Below are positions 19,311 to 29,319 of a stretch of DNA of 64,000 nt, piece after piece. A program made the translations under genes and the position numbers. This DNA is from an uncultured Nodularia sp. GTDB lineage: Bacteria > Cyanobacteriota > Cyanobacteriia > Cyanobacteriales > Nostocaceae. The stretch covers positions 62,001 to 126,000 of the forward strand of contig CAIWDD010000001.1 of the NCBI GenBank assembly GCA_903911355.1, in the 5' to 3' direction. The notes under the pieces are model-generated. The model had not been told where the DNA came from. It searched no databases and saw only the letters and a list, made by a program, of their open reading frames with translations. Every line of letters begins with the position of its first letter. Position 1 is the stretch's first letter.

Positions 19311-19546
19311 TTGTGTTTCGTCTCTGAACTCTTGTGAACGACTTAGTTAGATTGTTTGTTGAGGTTTTGCATATCTCCTGGGGAATATTTTTAGTATATT
19401 TAGGTATTTATTAGCCAAAAAAATGATTTGTCATTTAAAAACTCAGGCTGGCTAGACATAAAGCGTTGTAACTCGTGTTTTTTGACGATAATATGGGGAT
19501 AATTACCTTACCAGCTTGTAACACCACATTTGGTGTGAATTTTTTT

Positions 19547-19813
19547 ATGGAAATACAATTAATTAACATTGGTTTCGGTAACATCGTGTCTGCCAACCGA
19601 GTAGTTGCCATTGTTAGTCCGGAGTCTGCCCCGATTAAACGGATCATTACCGATGCACGGGATAGAGGTCAACTAGTAGATGCAACTTATGGTCGTCGAA
19701 CCAGGGCTGTAATTATTACTGATTCCAGCCACGTGATTCTTTCGGCAATTCAACCGGAAACCGTAGCGAATCGATTTGTGATTTCTCGAGATCATCATAC
19801 TGTAGATAACTGA
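19547..19813 (+). CDS. remA: RemA/DUF370-family protein
   Basis: An 88-residue member of the RemA (DUF370) family, small ring-forming DNA-binding proteins first described as biofilm-matrix activators in Bacillus. The start is ATG 19547 ([14 protein letters not shown]); the in-frame extension to 19475 is not conserved in character. The whole length matches the domain ([20 protein letters not shown]). It lies upstream of gmk on the same strand, as in Firmicutes and other cyanobacteria, although 396 bp apart here. Targets in cyanobacteria are unknown to me. Confidence 0.88.
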   Translation: MEIQLINIGFGNIVSANRVVAIVSPESAPIKRIITDARDRGQLVDATYGRRTRAVIITDSSHVILSAIQPETVANRFVISRDHHTVDN

Positions 19814-20209
19814 TTTCATATAGGTCAATAACCCTACAGCTATCTGCACCCCATCCGCACTACCATATTAATTAGAGAAGTTTTCTGTCACTCATGTGCT
19901 ACTTTGTTGATCACAAGTTCCTCATCTCACAAAAACACAGCTAATGACCCATAAATAGTGTCTCTGTTTAGTGATCCCACAGGAGTTCCGTTAAACCCGC
20001 AAGTTAAGATTGAGCCGAATTGCCGCAGGAGTTGAATTTACTTGAAGTCTGCTCTCGTGAGTCAGGTTGGGAAAAATAGTTACTAGTTCTTACTGAGGGT
20101 AGCTCTAGGAATAGCAGTGTAGTTAACTAGACATAAAATAATAATAGCAACGTACATTCCACATAAATGCGCGGTGAGACCGTTAATAATTAATTCAGAG
20201 TTTGAACGG
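19814..20209. other. Intergenic region between remA and gmk
   Basis: Nothing coding is seen in these ~400 bp. The length suggests that gmk has its own promoter despite the conserved neighbourhood. Confidence 0.45.
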
Positions 20210-20809
20210 ATGAAGCAAGTTTTACCTATCCAGACTGGTTCTAAAACCAAAGAAAGCCCTTTTCTAGGCAGGCTAATTGTTTTGACTGGCCCAAGTGGGG
20301 TTGGTAAAGGCACTTTACTGCACGCGCTCTTAAAACGTCATCCGGAACTTTACTATTCTGTATCCGTGACGACTCGTTCTCCCCGTCTAGGAGAAATTAA
20401 CGGTGAGAATTATTACTTTATTAGCCGCACTAAGTTTGAACAATTAGTTTCCCAAGGTGAATTCTTGGAGTGGGCAGAATTTGCCGGTAATTATTACGGT
20501 ACTCCTCGCGAAGCTGTGCTGAACCAAGTTCACTCTGGTAAATTGGTGGTACTGGAAATTGAACTTAAAGGCGCAAGACAAATCCGTGCTTCCTTCCCCA
20601 GCGCCCTGAGCATTTTTGTTTTACCGCCTTCTTTGAAGGAGTTGGAGAATCGGATACGTGGTCGAGGACAAGATTCTGAGGAGGCGATCGCCCTTCGTCT
20701 GCGCCGGGCTGAAGAAGAAATTCAAGCCGCAGGGGAGTTTGACGTTCAAATTGTGAATGATGATTTAGAAAATGCTCTTAAGGACATAGAAGTCAAGTTA
20801 TTTGATTGA
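20210..20809 (+). CDS. gmk: Guanylate kinase
   Basis: Phosphorylates GMP to GDP. The P-loop GPSGVGKGT (about residues 27-35 from ATG 20210) and the GMP-binding segment [19 protein letters not shown] are intact; the product is 199 aa, the family's usual size. A GTG 12 codons upstream (20174) is an alternative start, but ATG 20210 gives a family-typical leader. It follows remA. Confidence 0.95.
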   Translation: MKQVLPIQTGSKTKESPFLGRLIVLTGPSGVGKGTLLHALLKRHPELYYSVSVTTRSPRLGEINGENYYFISRTKFEQLVSQGEFLEWAEFAGNYYGTPREAVLNQVHSGKLVVLEIELKGARQIRASFPSALSIFVLPPSLKELENRIRGRGQDSEEAIALRLRRAEEEIQAAGEFDVQIVNDDLENALKDIEVKLFD

Positions 20810-21103
20810 AGCGTTCGTCCTAAGCTGAAAAAATCTTCAGTTACCAAAGGCAATTTAAATATAGCTAGAAAAGTAACCCCAAGCTTTCTGGATGGGATAG
20901 AGGGCCTACCATTTGTGCCTATAGTTTTAAAACTTTGGACTAAGGCTACCAACACAAAACACTAGATTTATTTAGTATTTTATGAACGGTTATTACCCTC
21001 CTGGATGATTTTTGCTAAAAACGGGACATCAGGCATGGGTAATGGCAAAACATAATTAATCATTAGCGATTACCAATGCCCAATACCTGATTATGAAAAA
21101 ATC

Positions 21104-21625
21104 TTAACCCAATAGACCTTGAATAAGTGTCAAATTGCTAGTTAAGAAATAAGCGACTACTGCACCGCCAATCCCACCGATTAAGAAAGAACTAGCAAAA
21201 TTATTCCAGCTTTCTTTGGAGTTGAAAGCATCTACGGGTGGGTTGGGCACGGTGACACTGGCCATTGCCTTAGCAGGATTGGTATTGGCATATAGAGATA
21301 GGCAGGCTGTGAGAATCACAACCAAGCCAACAGATCCCAGTAATCCAGCTAAGTTAGCATTAGATGCATCACGTAAAGGACCCAATTTAGCGAAAGGTCC
21401 AAATAGCAAGTAACCATGAGCCATGCCCACTTCTAGTCCACGTCTAGAAGGATTGAGACCTTGACGATAGGCGGGTAAATTATTAATGAACCACTTCACC
21501 AAGGGAGAAGAATTAATCGGTGTTTCGAGGTTTCCTTGCTGAGGATCACGTCCTGCGGGAGACACTACCTCGCTATTTCTGGGATCGCTGGGGCGATTTT
21601 TCGATGAATTTACTGCTTGCGCCAT
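21104..21625 (-). CDS. psaL: Photosystem I reaction centre subunit XI (PsaL)
   Basis: PsaL forms the centre of PSI trimers or, in many heterocystous species, tetramers. The 173-residue protein has three hydrophobic helices and the conserved YRQGLNPSRRGLEVGMAHGY near the stromal side (about residues 53-72). A long N-terminal extension (NRPSDPRNSEVVSPAGRDPQ) is seen. It lies downstream of psaF-psaJ on the same strand, separated by 238 bp that contain two perfect hairpins. Confidence 0.96.
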   Translation of the reverse strand: MAQAVNSSKNRPSDPRNSEVVSPAGRDPQQGNLETPINSSPLVKWFINNLPAYRQGLNPSRRGLEVGMAHGYLLFGPFAKLGPLRDASNANLAGLLGSVGLVVILTACLSLYANTNPAKAMASVTVPNPPVDAFNSKESWNNFASSFLIGGIGGAVVAYFLTSNLTLIQGLLG

Positions 21626-21743
21626 ATTGTGTATTCGCCTTTAAATTATAATGATGGCATTGTTATATTATTAATATAAATTGTGGGTAAATATGTTTTT
21701 TGGGTCTTTAGTTTAAAAAAATTAATTTATCTGCTTTTCTTCA

Positions 21744-21771
21744 GCTAAGATAATCGCCAGATTATCTTAGC
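21744..21771. repeat. Perfect 12-bp hairpin in the psaJ-psaL interval (I)
   Basis: GCTAAGATAATC (21744-21755) and GATTATCTTAGC (21760-21771) form a perfect stem with a 4-nt loop. On the psa (minus) strand no T-tract follows, so RNA processing or stability is a better guess than termination. Confidence 0.65.
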
Positions 21772-21806
21772 CAATATTCCTGTTAATTCGAGTGATGCCT
21801 GAGCCT

Positions 21807-21840
21807 AATATTGTGTGGTGCAATTGCTCCACACAATATT
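21807..21840. repeat. Perfect 12-bp hairpin in the psaJ-psaL interval (II)
   Basis: AATATTGTGTGG (21807-21818) pairs with CCACACAATATT (21829-21840) across a 10-nt loop, 24 bp after the psaJ stop. It lacks a T-tract on the minus strand. Confidence 0.65.
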
Positions 21841-21863
21841 ACGACTGAAACTCTACTTTTTAC

Positions 21864-22013
21864 TTATGGTAGTGGGTGGAAAAGTAGGTCAGGAAAAAAG
21901 CGGTTAAATTCAATCAAAATTCCGGCGGTAATGGTTAGCCAGATGGTAGCTGCTACTGGAGCGGTAGAAAGAAAAGTGATGAAGTAGGAGGATTGCTCGC
22001 CTTTGTCTGCCAT
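21864..22013 (-). CDS. psaJ: Photosystem I subunit IX (PsaJ), 49 aa
   Basis: A short gene identified by translation of the minus strand: [20 protein letters not shown], then a hydrophobic helix, then [13 protein letters not shown] and stop. The single helix, its N-terminal Phe/Leu-rich part and the FFPDLLF tail are those of PsaJ, which binds beside PsaF and holds chlorophyll and carotenoid in PSI. A GGAG-containing sequence precedes the ATG (22011-22013). It follows psaF by 40 bp, the standard psaFJ operon. Confidence 0.96.
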   Translation of the reverse strand: MADKGEQSSYFITFLSTAPVAATIWLTITAGILIEFNRFFPDLLFHPLP

Positions 22014-22053
22014 GAATTTAGTCTCCAAAAGAGATGAATTGAGTGAGGGATAA

Positions 22054-22548
22054 TTAACGGGGAGAAACAGTAATTTCTGAATCTTTAGCGGTTAACTCAC
22101 CCGATAGGAATTCTTTAATCGCGGCTGCGGGCCAAGCAAAGCCTGATCCGATAATGGGTAGTGCTAAACCCAGATCAATTTGGATTTCTTTAGCTTCGGT
22201 GTCTGATAACTTTTTGATGGCTTGGAGGTAAGCACGGCCTACCCAGCCGATCCAACCGGCAATATACAAAAAGAGAATGCTGGGAATTAGGAAGTCACCA
22301 GCCCGATCAAGGCGACCGTCAACAATCAAGTGAGGGTAACCTTCAGGTCCACACAGTGCCTGAGAATAACGCTCAAAGCGCTTTCTGCCTGATTCGGGAT
22401 CTGCGGTGGTGTTCCGGGCATTTTTTGCTAGCTCTTGAAATGCGGGAGAGTCTTTACACGGTACCAGGTTAGCCCCCAGCGCTTGGGCGGGAGGGGCAAA
22501 ATTGGACCAAAGACAAATCGCTAAAATCAAAGCAAACAATCGTCTCAT
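22054..22548 (-). CDS. psaF: Photosystem I subunit III (PsaF)
   Basis: PsaF lies on the lumenal side of PSI. The chosen ATG at 22548 ([14 protein letters not shown]) has an AGGA site and begins a lumenal-targeting signal peptide cleaved after PAQA (~residue 23). The open frame runs 28 codons further upstream, but that part is not PsaF-like. The mature part (~141 aa) has two Cys residues (VPC.., ALCGPEG), a transmembrane helix ([19 protein letters not shown]) and a second hydrophobic segment. Operon psaF-psaJ, divergent from tsaD. Confidence 0.96.
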   Translation of the reverse strand: MRRLFALILAICLWSNFAPPAQALGANLVPCKDSPAFQELAKNARNTTADPESGRKRFERYSQALCGPEGYPHLIVDGRLDRAGDFLIPSILFLYIAGWIGWVGRAYLQAIKKLSDTEAKEIQIDLGLALPIIGSGFAWPAAAIKEFLSGELTAKDSEITVSPR

Positions 22549-22723
22549 GAGTTGTTTCCTTTTATTACAAAACAAAAAGTTCTTGTACAAAACGAAGCGG
22601 CTTGTACAGTTGTTTATTTGCATAACTAGCAAGTCATCATACTCTTGGGCGGGAACAGAGTAAAGTTTAAGTAAATAAAAGTTAAAGCTTCTCCAACAAA
22701 TCGTTACTTAACATAACCTGACA

Positions 22724-23764
22724 ATGGCAACTGTTTTAGCAATAGAAACTAGCTGCGATGAAACTGCCGTGGCAATTGTAAACAATCGTCAAGTTTATAG
22801 CAGTGTGGTAGCTTCCCAAATTCTAGTTCACAGTCAATATGGTGGGGTAGTACCAGAGGTGGCATCCCGTCAACATCTAGAAACAATCAATCAGGCGATC
22901 GCACAGGCTTTAGAGCAAGCCCAACTAGACTGGGATCAAATAGATGGCATTGCCTCCACCTGTGCTCCTGGACTTGTAGGAGCACTCTTGGTAGGGTTGA
23001 CTGCTGCTAAAACTTTAGCAATGTTACATAACAAGCCATTCTTGGGAGTGCATCACCTCGAAGGCCACATTTACGCAACTTATTTGAGTGAGCCTAGTTT
23101 AGATCCCCCATTTCTTAGCTTACTCGTTTCTGGTGGACATACAAGCTTGATTTACGTTAAGGATTGTGGTGTTTACGAAACCCTGGGTGAAACTCGCGAT
23201 GATGCCGCAGGTGAAGCTTTTGATAAAGTAGCACGGTTATTACAACTGGGTTATCCTGGTGGACCCCTCATTGATAAATTAGCACAAACGGGAAATCCCC
23301 GCGCCTTTACTTTGCCAGAAGGTAAAGTTTCTTTACCAGGTGGGGGATATCATCGCTATGACAGCAGTTTTAGTGGGTTAAAGACGGCGGTACTGCGATT
23401 GGTTCAGCAATTAGAGAAAGATGAAAAACAATTACCAGTCAGTGATTTAGCGGCTAGCTTTCAGGAGACTGTGGCGCGATCGCTGACCAAAAGAGCGATC
23501 GCCTGCGCCCTAGACTATAATCTCAATACCATTGCCGTTGGTGGAGGGGTAGCAGCTAACAGCAGCCTGAGAAAAACCTTACAGGTAGCCGCCGGCGAGC
23601 ATAACCTGCGTGTCCTGTTTCCACCCCTGAAATACTGCACCGATAACGCTGCTATGATTGCCAGCGCTGGGTCTCATCACCTATCCCTTGGTCATACATC
23701 ACCCTTGACCTTAGGTGTTCAGTCCAGGTTACCACTCACCCAGGTCATGAAGTTGTATAGTTGA
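22724..23764 (+). CDS. tsaD: tRNA N6-adenosine threonylcarbamoyltransferase TsaD
   Basis: Transfers the threonylcarbamoyl group from TC-AMP to A37 of ANN-decoding tRNAs (t6A). The 346-residue ASKHA-fold protein shows ETSCDETA (about residues 7-14), the metal-binding HHLEGHIYA (~109-117), the SGGHTSL loop (~139-145) and [20 protein letters not shown]. Its partner enzyme TsaC is encoded 5 kb away (28714). Divergent from psaF. Confidence 0.97.
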   Translation: MATVLAIETSCDETAVAIVNNRQVYSSVVASQILVHSQYGGVVPEVASRQHLETINQAIAQALEQAQLDWDQIDGIASTCAPGLVGALLVGLTAAKTLAMLHNKPFLGVHHLEGHIYATYLSEPSLDPPFLSLLVSGGHTSLIYVKDCGVYETLGETRDDAAGEAFDKVARLLQLGYPGGPLIDKLAQTGNPRAFTLPEGKVSLPGGGYHRYDSSFSGLKTAVLRLVQQLEKDEKQLPVSDLAASFQETVARSLTKRAIACALDYNLNTIAVGGGVAANSSLRKTLQVAAGEHNLRVLFPPLKYCTDNAAMIASAGSHHLSLGHTSPLTLGVQSRLPLTQVMKLYS

Positions 23765-23879
23765 TAATTCAGCTATACAACTTCATCAAATCATCTGCGA
23801 CAAAGACCTGTGCTTAGGGGGAGCAAATCCTCTCAATAACCTGTCTGGTTGATAGATAGCGTAGCCGAGCAATGGAAAA

Positions 23880-23907
23880 AATCCCACGGGCTGCTATCCG
23901 TGGGATT
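23880..23907 (-). terminator. Rho-independent terminator of the 23.9-kb hydrolase gene
   Basis: AATCCCACGG and CCGTGGGATT form a perfect 10-bp stem with an 8-nt loop. On the minus strand this is followed by TTTTT. The stem overlaps the last codons of the hydrolase gene. Confidence 0.85.
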
Positions 23908-24826
23908 GTCCAATGGAAAATTGTTTGACTATTGAACAAATATGATCAGCAACTGCATCCGGCTGTTCTAACATTGCCAAGTGACCACAATCGGGAATTT
24001 CAATCACATTGTCACCAGTATATTTAAAAAGCCGATGAAAACTAGCTAAATGGCGAACATACTTGGGTTCCATTACTTTGTCATCAGTACCAGCCAAGAA
24101 ATAAACTGGCTGCTGCAACTGAGACACTAGTTGAGGTAAACGGTTAATTTCTTCCTCGGTTGTAAAGTCTAGTAATGCTCCTAGTGCGGCTTCTGGGTCA
24201 GCCATGACAAAATCTACCACGCGCTGACGCGCCCAATGACGGTCTAAAGGACGAGCGACACTTGCTCTAGTAAATAACAAATCAATTAAAGGGATATGAG
24301 AAAGCCAGCGCGGACGGACTTGCAAGAATCTTTGACCTGCTGAACGAAACTGCTCAAAGGACTCTTTGAGATAAATACCACCACCGGCGTTGATACATAT
24401 AACTCCTTTAACACATTCAGGCATTTGAGCAGCAGCCCACAGGGCGATTGTGCCTCCCAAGGAATGCCCAATTAGCCAAGCACTAGTAATATTCATCTGT
24501 TCTAGAAGAGCAGCTAAATCCTGAGCATAAACAGCTGGCGTATAAATAGAATCAAGGGACAAACTCGACTCATCAATTGAGTTAGAAGTCAAGTTTACAG
24601 AAGTTGGTGTTTGAGTCAAATCTGGTTCTGGCTGGGATTTAGATTCACCAAAACCTCGCAAATCATAAGAAAGGCACTGCAAGCCAACTGAGAGGCGAGA
24701 AATGACGGGTTGCCAATACCCACGGCTATTGAGCCAACCGTGGATAAAGACTAAAGCATGGGGACAGGAAGTAGGAGCCGTGAGCTCGTATGCGTGTGGA
24801 ACGCCCAAGATTTCAATGGTTGCCAT
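23894..24826 (-). CDS. Alpha/beta-fold hydrolase
   Basis: A 310-residue hydrolase from the preferred ATG at 24826 (MATIEILGVPHAYEL). The fold markers are the oxyanion region FIHGWLNSRGYW (~residues 28-39), the nucleophile elbow IGHSLGG (Ser near 123), a late Asp in GTDDKV and the terminal His in PDCGHLAMLEQP. A Ser/Thr-rich insert lies near residues 65-90. Substrate unknown; such proteins include esterases, haloperoxidase-like enzymes and acyl hydrolases. It is convergent with tsaD. Confidence 0.85.
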   Translation of the reverse strand: MATIEILGVPHAYELTAPTSCPHALVFIHGWLNSRGYWQPVISRLSVGLQCLSYDLRGFGESKSQPEPDLTQTPTSVNLTSNSIDESSLSLDSIYTPAVYAQDLAALLEQMNITSAWLIGHSLGGTIALWAAAQMPECVKGVICINAGGGIYLKESFEQFRSAGQRFLQVRPRWLSHIPLIDLLFTRASVARPLDRHWARQRVVDFVMADPEAALGALLDFTTEEEINRLPQLVSQLQQPVYFLAGTDDKVMEPKYVRHLASFHRLFKYTGDNVIEIPDCGHLAMLEQPDAVADHICSIVKQFSIGQSHG

Positions 24827-25370
24827 ACCTAATATCGTACCGCCAACAACGGGTGCGATTGACGTACTTGCCCGTATTAACAACGGGGTATTATGGGGTT
24901 AAACAGCAATAACAGGTACAGCCTGTCTGACCTGGTCTCAACCACCGGATAACACCTGACGCGGTATATTTTTTTTGGGATTAGTACATTTTGGTAACAA
25001 ACTTACTCATTATAGCATTGAATAGCTCAAGAAATGCCGCCGGTTGGGGATACTAGGCGCATCAATCACCGCGGTGTTCCACCAGTAGTAATCATGTACC
25101 AATGTTCCATCCCTAATTTCCCATGTTAGAGAATTCAACTGAGATTTCCCAGTTTTTAGGAAATTACTCCTGGACTGCAAAACAAAATGCTAAACTGGTA
25201 AATGATTGGTGTGAAACACGCTATAAAAAGCCGTTGCCATCAAAAATCCCGGAAACATCTAAAGAAATTTAAGTGAGAGGGATATTTAGGGTTTCAGCTT
25301 TCTAGAACGTGAGTCAACACTCCTGTGAAAGTGGAAGCCAATTAAGTTACACTACCCGAACCACGTTGGC
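24827..25370. other. Intergenic region, no gene seen
   Basis: About 540 bp between two divergent genes. No coding frame or RNA gene was recognised. It presumably holds the promoters of the hydrolase and of the GNAT gene. Confidence 0.45.
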
Positions 25371-25922
25371 ATGGGTTTTTGGAAAACTTGGTTTAATAGT
25401 CCTGAGTCTATAGCGACAAGTAAAACTAACTCTTTCGAGGAACGTACACGGTCTGTGGCGAGCGAATCTAGCCCCAATGGCGAGAGCTTTGCTTATCAGA
25501 AGGAGACTCGTATTGTTTTTAGTACGGAGCGAAATATTGACCTCTATGAACTAGAGGAACTTTGCGATGCAGTTGGTTGGTCGCGTCGTCCTTTAAGAAA
25601 AGTCAAAAAAGCCATTGAGCATAGTTTTCTCGTAGCGTCTATGTGGCAAGTGCGAGGAAACCAGAAACGGCTCATTGGTTTCGCTCGTGCTACCTCTGAC
25701 CATGCTTTTAATGCGACTATTTGGGATGTGGTAGTTCACCCCGACTTTCAAGGGAAAGGACTGGGTAAAGCCCTGATGAAATACGTACTCAAAAAACTCA
25801 GAAGTGAAGAAATTAGCAATGTTACTCTATTTGCCGATCCTCATGTTCTAGATTTTTATCGCGGTATGGGTTTTATGTCAGACCCAGAAGGCATTAAAGG
25901 TATGTTCTGGTATCCGCAGTAA
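25371..25922 (+). CDS. GNAT N-acetyltransferase (chloroplast-GNAT-like)
   Basis: A 183-residue acetyltransferase using acetyl-CoA. A Ser-rich N-terminal ~45 residues precede the GNAT domain (~50-180). Motif A reads [19 protein letters not shown], with the acetyl-CoA loop QGKGLG near residue 126. The form with [19 protein letters not shown] is shared by cyanobacterial and plastid GNATs that act on lysines, N-termini or serotonin/tryptamine. A shorter paralog is at 30170-30643. Substrate unknown. Confidence 0.88.
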   Translation: MGFWKTWFNSPESIATSKTNSFEERTRSVASESSPNGESFAYQKETRIVFSTERNIDLYELEELCDAVGWSRRPLRKVKKAIEHSFLVASMWQVRGNQKRLIGFARATSDHAFNATIWDVVVHPDFQGKGLGKALMKYVLKKLRSEEISNVTLFADPHVLDFYRGMGFMSDPEGIKGMFWYPQ

Positions 25923-26423
25923 TTGTCAGCCAAGGTTAGGCAGTTTCTACCAAAAAACGCGCACATTGCCCCTAGTTTCTAACTATGGGGGTGTAGTGCG
26001 CTAGGGACTTCAGTCGCAGTCCTAAAAATAAATTTGACAAACATTAGCTTTAATGTGTAATTTTGTGTAGTCGCTATACCCATAACTTGCAGCCCTGGGG
26101 CACAGGGTCAAGATGCTTGCTGTTAGCAGAGCGGCGCGTTAGCGGGGGTAAATTCATTGGAGTCCCCGTGAAGCAAGAATCCCCCGGCTTCTAGCCGTGG
26201 GAAGTGTCAGAGGGGATGGAGTTTTACGGCTGCTAAAATCAAGATAAAATTGGTTAGCGAAAATCAGTTAAACGTGCTATTATGATATAATGTTAATGTC
26301 GAGGTGATAAACTATCATTTGGCATTTGGGACGCAGTTCCAAAGATTCAACCTGTTTAACTATAATTAAACCAACGTGTATGTTGGTTTCACAGGTTATA
26401 GACGGCATTAAGACTAATGGATC
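25923..26423. mobile_element. Intergenic region with an IS200/IS605-family right-end relic
   Basis: Before the tRNA gene, 26130-26212 reads like the right end of an IS200/IS605 element: GTGAAGCAAGAATC, then a subterminal hairpin (CCCCCGGCT 26181-26189 with AGCCGTGGG 26193-26201, one mismatch), then the cleavage-type end GAAGTGTCA. No transposase or accessory gene is left. The rest is non-coding. Confidence 0.55.
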
Positions 26424-26497
26424 CGGGATGTAGCGCAGCTTGGTAGCGCGCCTGCTTTGGGAGCAGGATGTCGCAGGTTCAAATCCTGTCATCCCGA
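26424..26497 (+). tRNA. tRNA-Pro (TGG)
   Basis: A 74-nt cloverleaf: the acceptor CGGGATG pairs with CATCCCG, the anticodon stem is CCTGC/GCAGG with the loop TTTGGGA (anticodon TGG at 26458-26460), and the T-arm contains GGTTCAAATCC. The discriminator base is A and CCA is not encoded. Confidence 0.96.
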
Positions 26498-26950
26498 TTT
26501 TAATTTATAATTGGCAGCGTATGAATTTAATAGACATGGATCCAGATTATCTAAGTCTTGCGTGAAAAGTTGAGATAACAGCGCGTTAGGCTGGAACGAT
26601 TAATCATCTCATGTCGTCAAGTAGATTTAAGCAAGCCAATTACATGGTATTGAGCATTTCAACTGTGGGGAGGAGGTTTCCCCGTCTTAACAGCAAACTA
26701 AACAAGATTAGCAACCATTGTGCATTAAATACCCAGGTAAGCTGGAGAAAAACATAATGCGATCGCCTATGACCAGAGAACTTATTCTGGGTGAGGAAAT
26801 GGCGGTTTTTGAGAATTAATTGTTAGCATTGAACCGCAAAAACAAATTTTTCAGATTTTCCGCCGGATGAGAATATAACTAAAACTAGTTATTCTAGTCC
26901 TCATACCAGCATTTCTGTGTCTTATTTAACTATTCATGTGAGGAGATATT
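26498..26950. other. Intergenic region upstream of tic22
   Basis: No gene of normal size. It holds a short GGGGA..TCCCC hairpin near 26670 and a 20-codon frame at 26757 with an upstream GGAG, too small to support. Promoter of the tic22-prmC-tsaC run is expected here. Confidence 0.4.
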
Positions 26951-27751
26951 ATGAAAGCATTAGTTCGCTGGGGCGCAACATTAGGACTACTTGGAAGTAC
27001 TTTACTGGGATCGGTTTTTGTGGGTAATTTGCCCGTACAGGCTTTGTCAGAACAGCAAATAAAAGAGAAGTTAGATGCTGTGCCTGTATATCTAATTACT
27101 AATGATCAGGGTGTTCCACTGAGTCGTCCGTCATCAGACAGTGAAACAACTGGTGCGTCGGTGACGGAGGTTTATATGAGTCGGCAGGAAGCTCAAAGTT
27201 TTATTAAGGAACTACAGGGCCGCCCGGGTAAAGATCCGAAAATGGAAAAAATATTTAGCAGCCTACAAGTAACAGCAGTGCCTCTAGGTGTGATTTATCA
27301 AGAATTGCAACAAAGTAAAAATCAGTCAGAACGCCTTATATTTGAGTTTAAACCCGTAGAGGGGGAAATTAAGGGAGCAATGGAATTACTGCGTCAAAGT
27401 GGTCAAAAAGTAACCCAGTTTCCTAGCGTGCCGATTTTTGCGGTGAGATTTTCACCAAATCAGAGTTATGTGCCCATTCAGTTCAAATCTGATAATAATC
27501 AAGAATGGATTCCTTTGTTTTTAAGCAAGCAAGATGCCCAAGGCTTATTAAATCAAGTGAAGCCGAAGTTTCCCCAAGCGGATATTCAGGTCATAGATAT
27601 AAACGGGGTAATTAAAACTTTACAGGATAAAGATGATCCCTGGCTTAACCAAGTTGTTCTCGTACCATCCCAGGAATCTCGAGAATACATCAACACTTTG
27701 CCTAGAGAGAGCAGTAATAATTCAGGGACAGCTAGACCCCGGCAACGTTAA
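26951..27751 (+). CDS. Tic22-like periplasmic protein
   Basis: Cyanobacterial Tic22 is a periplasmic/thylakoid-associated chaperone-like protein thought to help outer-membrane protein biogenesis; it is the ancestor of the plastid import factor. The 266-residue product has a signal peptide (1-32, ending VQAL) and the Tic22 domain (~35-250), built from two similar halves (VPVYLITNDQGVPL..SRQEAQSFIKEL and VPIFAVRF..LSKQDAQGLLNQV). A polar tail ends the protein. The RBS GAGGAG precedes the ATG. It ends 3 bp before prmC. Confidence 0.9.
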   Translation: MKALVRWGATLGLLGSTLLGSVFVGNLPVQALSEQQIKEKLDAVPVYLITNDQGVPLSRPSSDSETTGASVTEVYMSRQEAQSFIKELQGRPGKDPKMEKIFSSLQVTAVPLGVIYQELQQSKNQSERLIFEFKPVEGEIKGAMELLRQSGQKVTQFPSVPIFAVRFSPNQSYVPIQFKSDNNQEWIPLFLSKQDAQGLLNQVKPKFPQADIQVIDINGVIKTLQDKDDPWLNQVVLVPSQESREYINTLPRESSNNSGTARPRQR

Positions 27752-27754
27752 GGA

Positions 27755-28672
27755 ATGACAGACAAATGTGATGGGGTAGTTTCCGGTTTACGGATTTGGG
27801 AGTGGCGTAACAGAGCGATCGCCCAAGCAGTCGCTCATGACATTTCCCCCGCCGAAGTAGATTGGTTACTTCTGGAAGTAGCGGAGTTAGACCGCTTGGG
27901 GCTGCGTTTAGAATCTTTTAAACAGAGGGCTGACATTCCCATGTCCTTACCTTTAGAAGATTTAGAGCAGTTATGGGAAAGGCGATTAAATGAACACCTG
28001 CCAGTACAGTATATTGCCGGAGTAACCCCTTGGCGAAATTTTAAAATCGCCGTGTCAAATGCAGTTTTGATTCCCAGACCGGAAACTGAATATTTAATTG
28101 ATCTAGCTGTGGCGGCTGGGAATAACAGTGGCGCCCCCCCATTGCTCAGTTCCGGACATTGGGCAGACTTAGGTACTGGTAGCGGTGCGATCGCCTTAGG
28201 TTTAGCAGATGCTTTACCAAAAGCAACAATTCATGCAGTGGATTACAGCCCGGAAGCATTAAAAATTGCCCAGTCAAATGCCTGTAATTTAGGTTTTGAC
28301 CACCGGATTAAATTTTATCAGGGTTGTTGGTGGGAGCCGCTAACAGCCCTCAAAGGACAGTTTAGCGGTATGGTATCCAACCCACCTTATATTCCCACTA
28401 CTACCGTGGCTACCTTGCAACCAGAAGTAGTCAACCATGAACCACATCTAGCTTTAGATGGTGGTACTGATGGCTTAGATTGTATTCGCCAGTTAATAGA
28501 AATTTCTCCGGACTATTTGCGCCCTGGTGGTGTATGGCTAATTGAGATGATGGCGGGACAGGCGGATACTGTAGAGAGACTTTTACAGCAACAAGGTAGC
28601 TACTCTAGTATTAAAATTTACCAGGACTTAGCAGGTATTGAAAGATTTGCAGTAGCTTCTATAAGTGGCTAG
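27755..28672 (+). CDS. prmC: Release-factor glutamine N5-methyltransferase PrmC
   Basis: Methylates the Gln of the GGQ motif in peptide release factors. The 305-residue protein has the helical N-terminal substrate domain (~1-95), a Rossmann methyltransferase with DLGTGSGAIALGLA (~137-150), and the catalytic NPPY (~209-212). The ATG overlaps its AAGGA site, 3 bp after tic22, so translation is probably coupled. Confidence 0.95.
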   Translation: MTDKCDGVVSGLRIWEWRNRAIAQAVAHDISPAEVDWLLLEVAELDRLGLRLESFKQRADIPMSLPLEDLEQLWERRLNEHLPVQYIAGVTPWRNFKIAVSNAVLIPRPETEYLIDLAVAAGNNSGAPPLLSSGHWADLGTGSGAIALGLADALPKATIHAVDYSPEALKIAQSNACNLGFDHRIKFYQGCWWEPLTALKGQFSGMVSNPPYIPTTTVATLQPEVVNHEPHLALDGGTDGLDCIRQLIEISPDYLRPGGVWLIEMMAGQADTVERLLQQQGSYSSIKIYQDLAGIERFAVASISG

Positions 28673-28713
28673 TCGTGAAATAATTGTTAATTCAACTGTG
28701 TTCAACCTGACAA

Positions 28714-29316
28714 ATGACTCAAGTTTCCTTAGTTGACTTAATAACCGGCGCACGTGCTGGCTTATTAGTCAGTTTTCCCACAGATACAGTACCCGCACTG
28801 GCGACTTTACCAGAGCAAGCACCATTGATTTTTGAGGCGAAACGGCGCAGTCAAGATAAACCTTTGATTTTGATGGGAGCTAGTGCGGAGGATTTATGGC
28901 CTTATGTCCAAGGTAATGAAAATGAGTGGAAAATTTGGCAACAGGTGGCAAGTAGATATTGGCCGGGAGGATTAACATTAGTATTACCAGCTAGCGATCG
29001 CGTCCCAAAACAGATGAATCCTCATGACCCTAATACAATTGGTATTCGAGTCCCTGATAGTGCGATCGCTCAAACCATTTTGGCGCAAACAGGCCCCCTT
29101 GCCACCACCAGCGCTAATTTTTCAGGTCAACCACCCTTACAAGACTTAGCAGAAATTGCTGATCAGTTCCCTGAAGTTCTGACTCTGGAATCAACTCAAG
29201 GTCGTGCTGAAGTTTCTGGAATTGGTGTACCTTCCACTGTGTGTAAGTGGACTGGTAATAATTGGCAAATTCTACGCCAAGGTACGGTTAAATTAAGTTT
29301 TGAGAATAATTGTTAA
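28714..29316 (+). CDS. tsaC: Threonylcarbamoyl-AMP synthase TsaC
   Basis: A YrdC/Sua5 short-form enzyme making TC-AMP from threonine, bicarbonate and ATP, the donor for TsaD. The 200-residue protein shows SFPTDTVPALA (~19-29), the KxR-SxN signature (KRRSQDKPL; TTSANFSG, ~128-135) and GIRVPDS. It lacks the Sua5 C-terminal domain. It follows prmC by 41 bp and ends 3 bp before the kinase gene. Confidence 0.93.
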   Translation: MTQVSLVDLITGARAGLLVSFPTDTVPALATLPEQAPLIFEAKRRSQDKPLILMGASAEDLWPYVQGNENEWKIWQQVASRYWPGGLTLVLPASDRVPKQMNPHDPNTIGIRVPDSAIAQTILAQTGPLATTSANFSGQPPLQDLAEIADQFPEVLTLESTQGRAEVSGIGVPSTVCKWTGNNWQILRQGTVKLSFENNC

Positions 29317-29319
29317 ATA

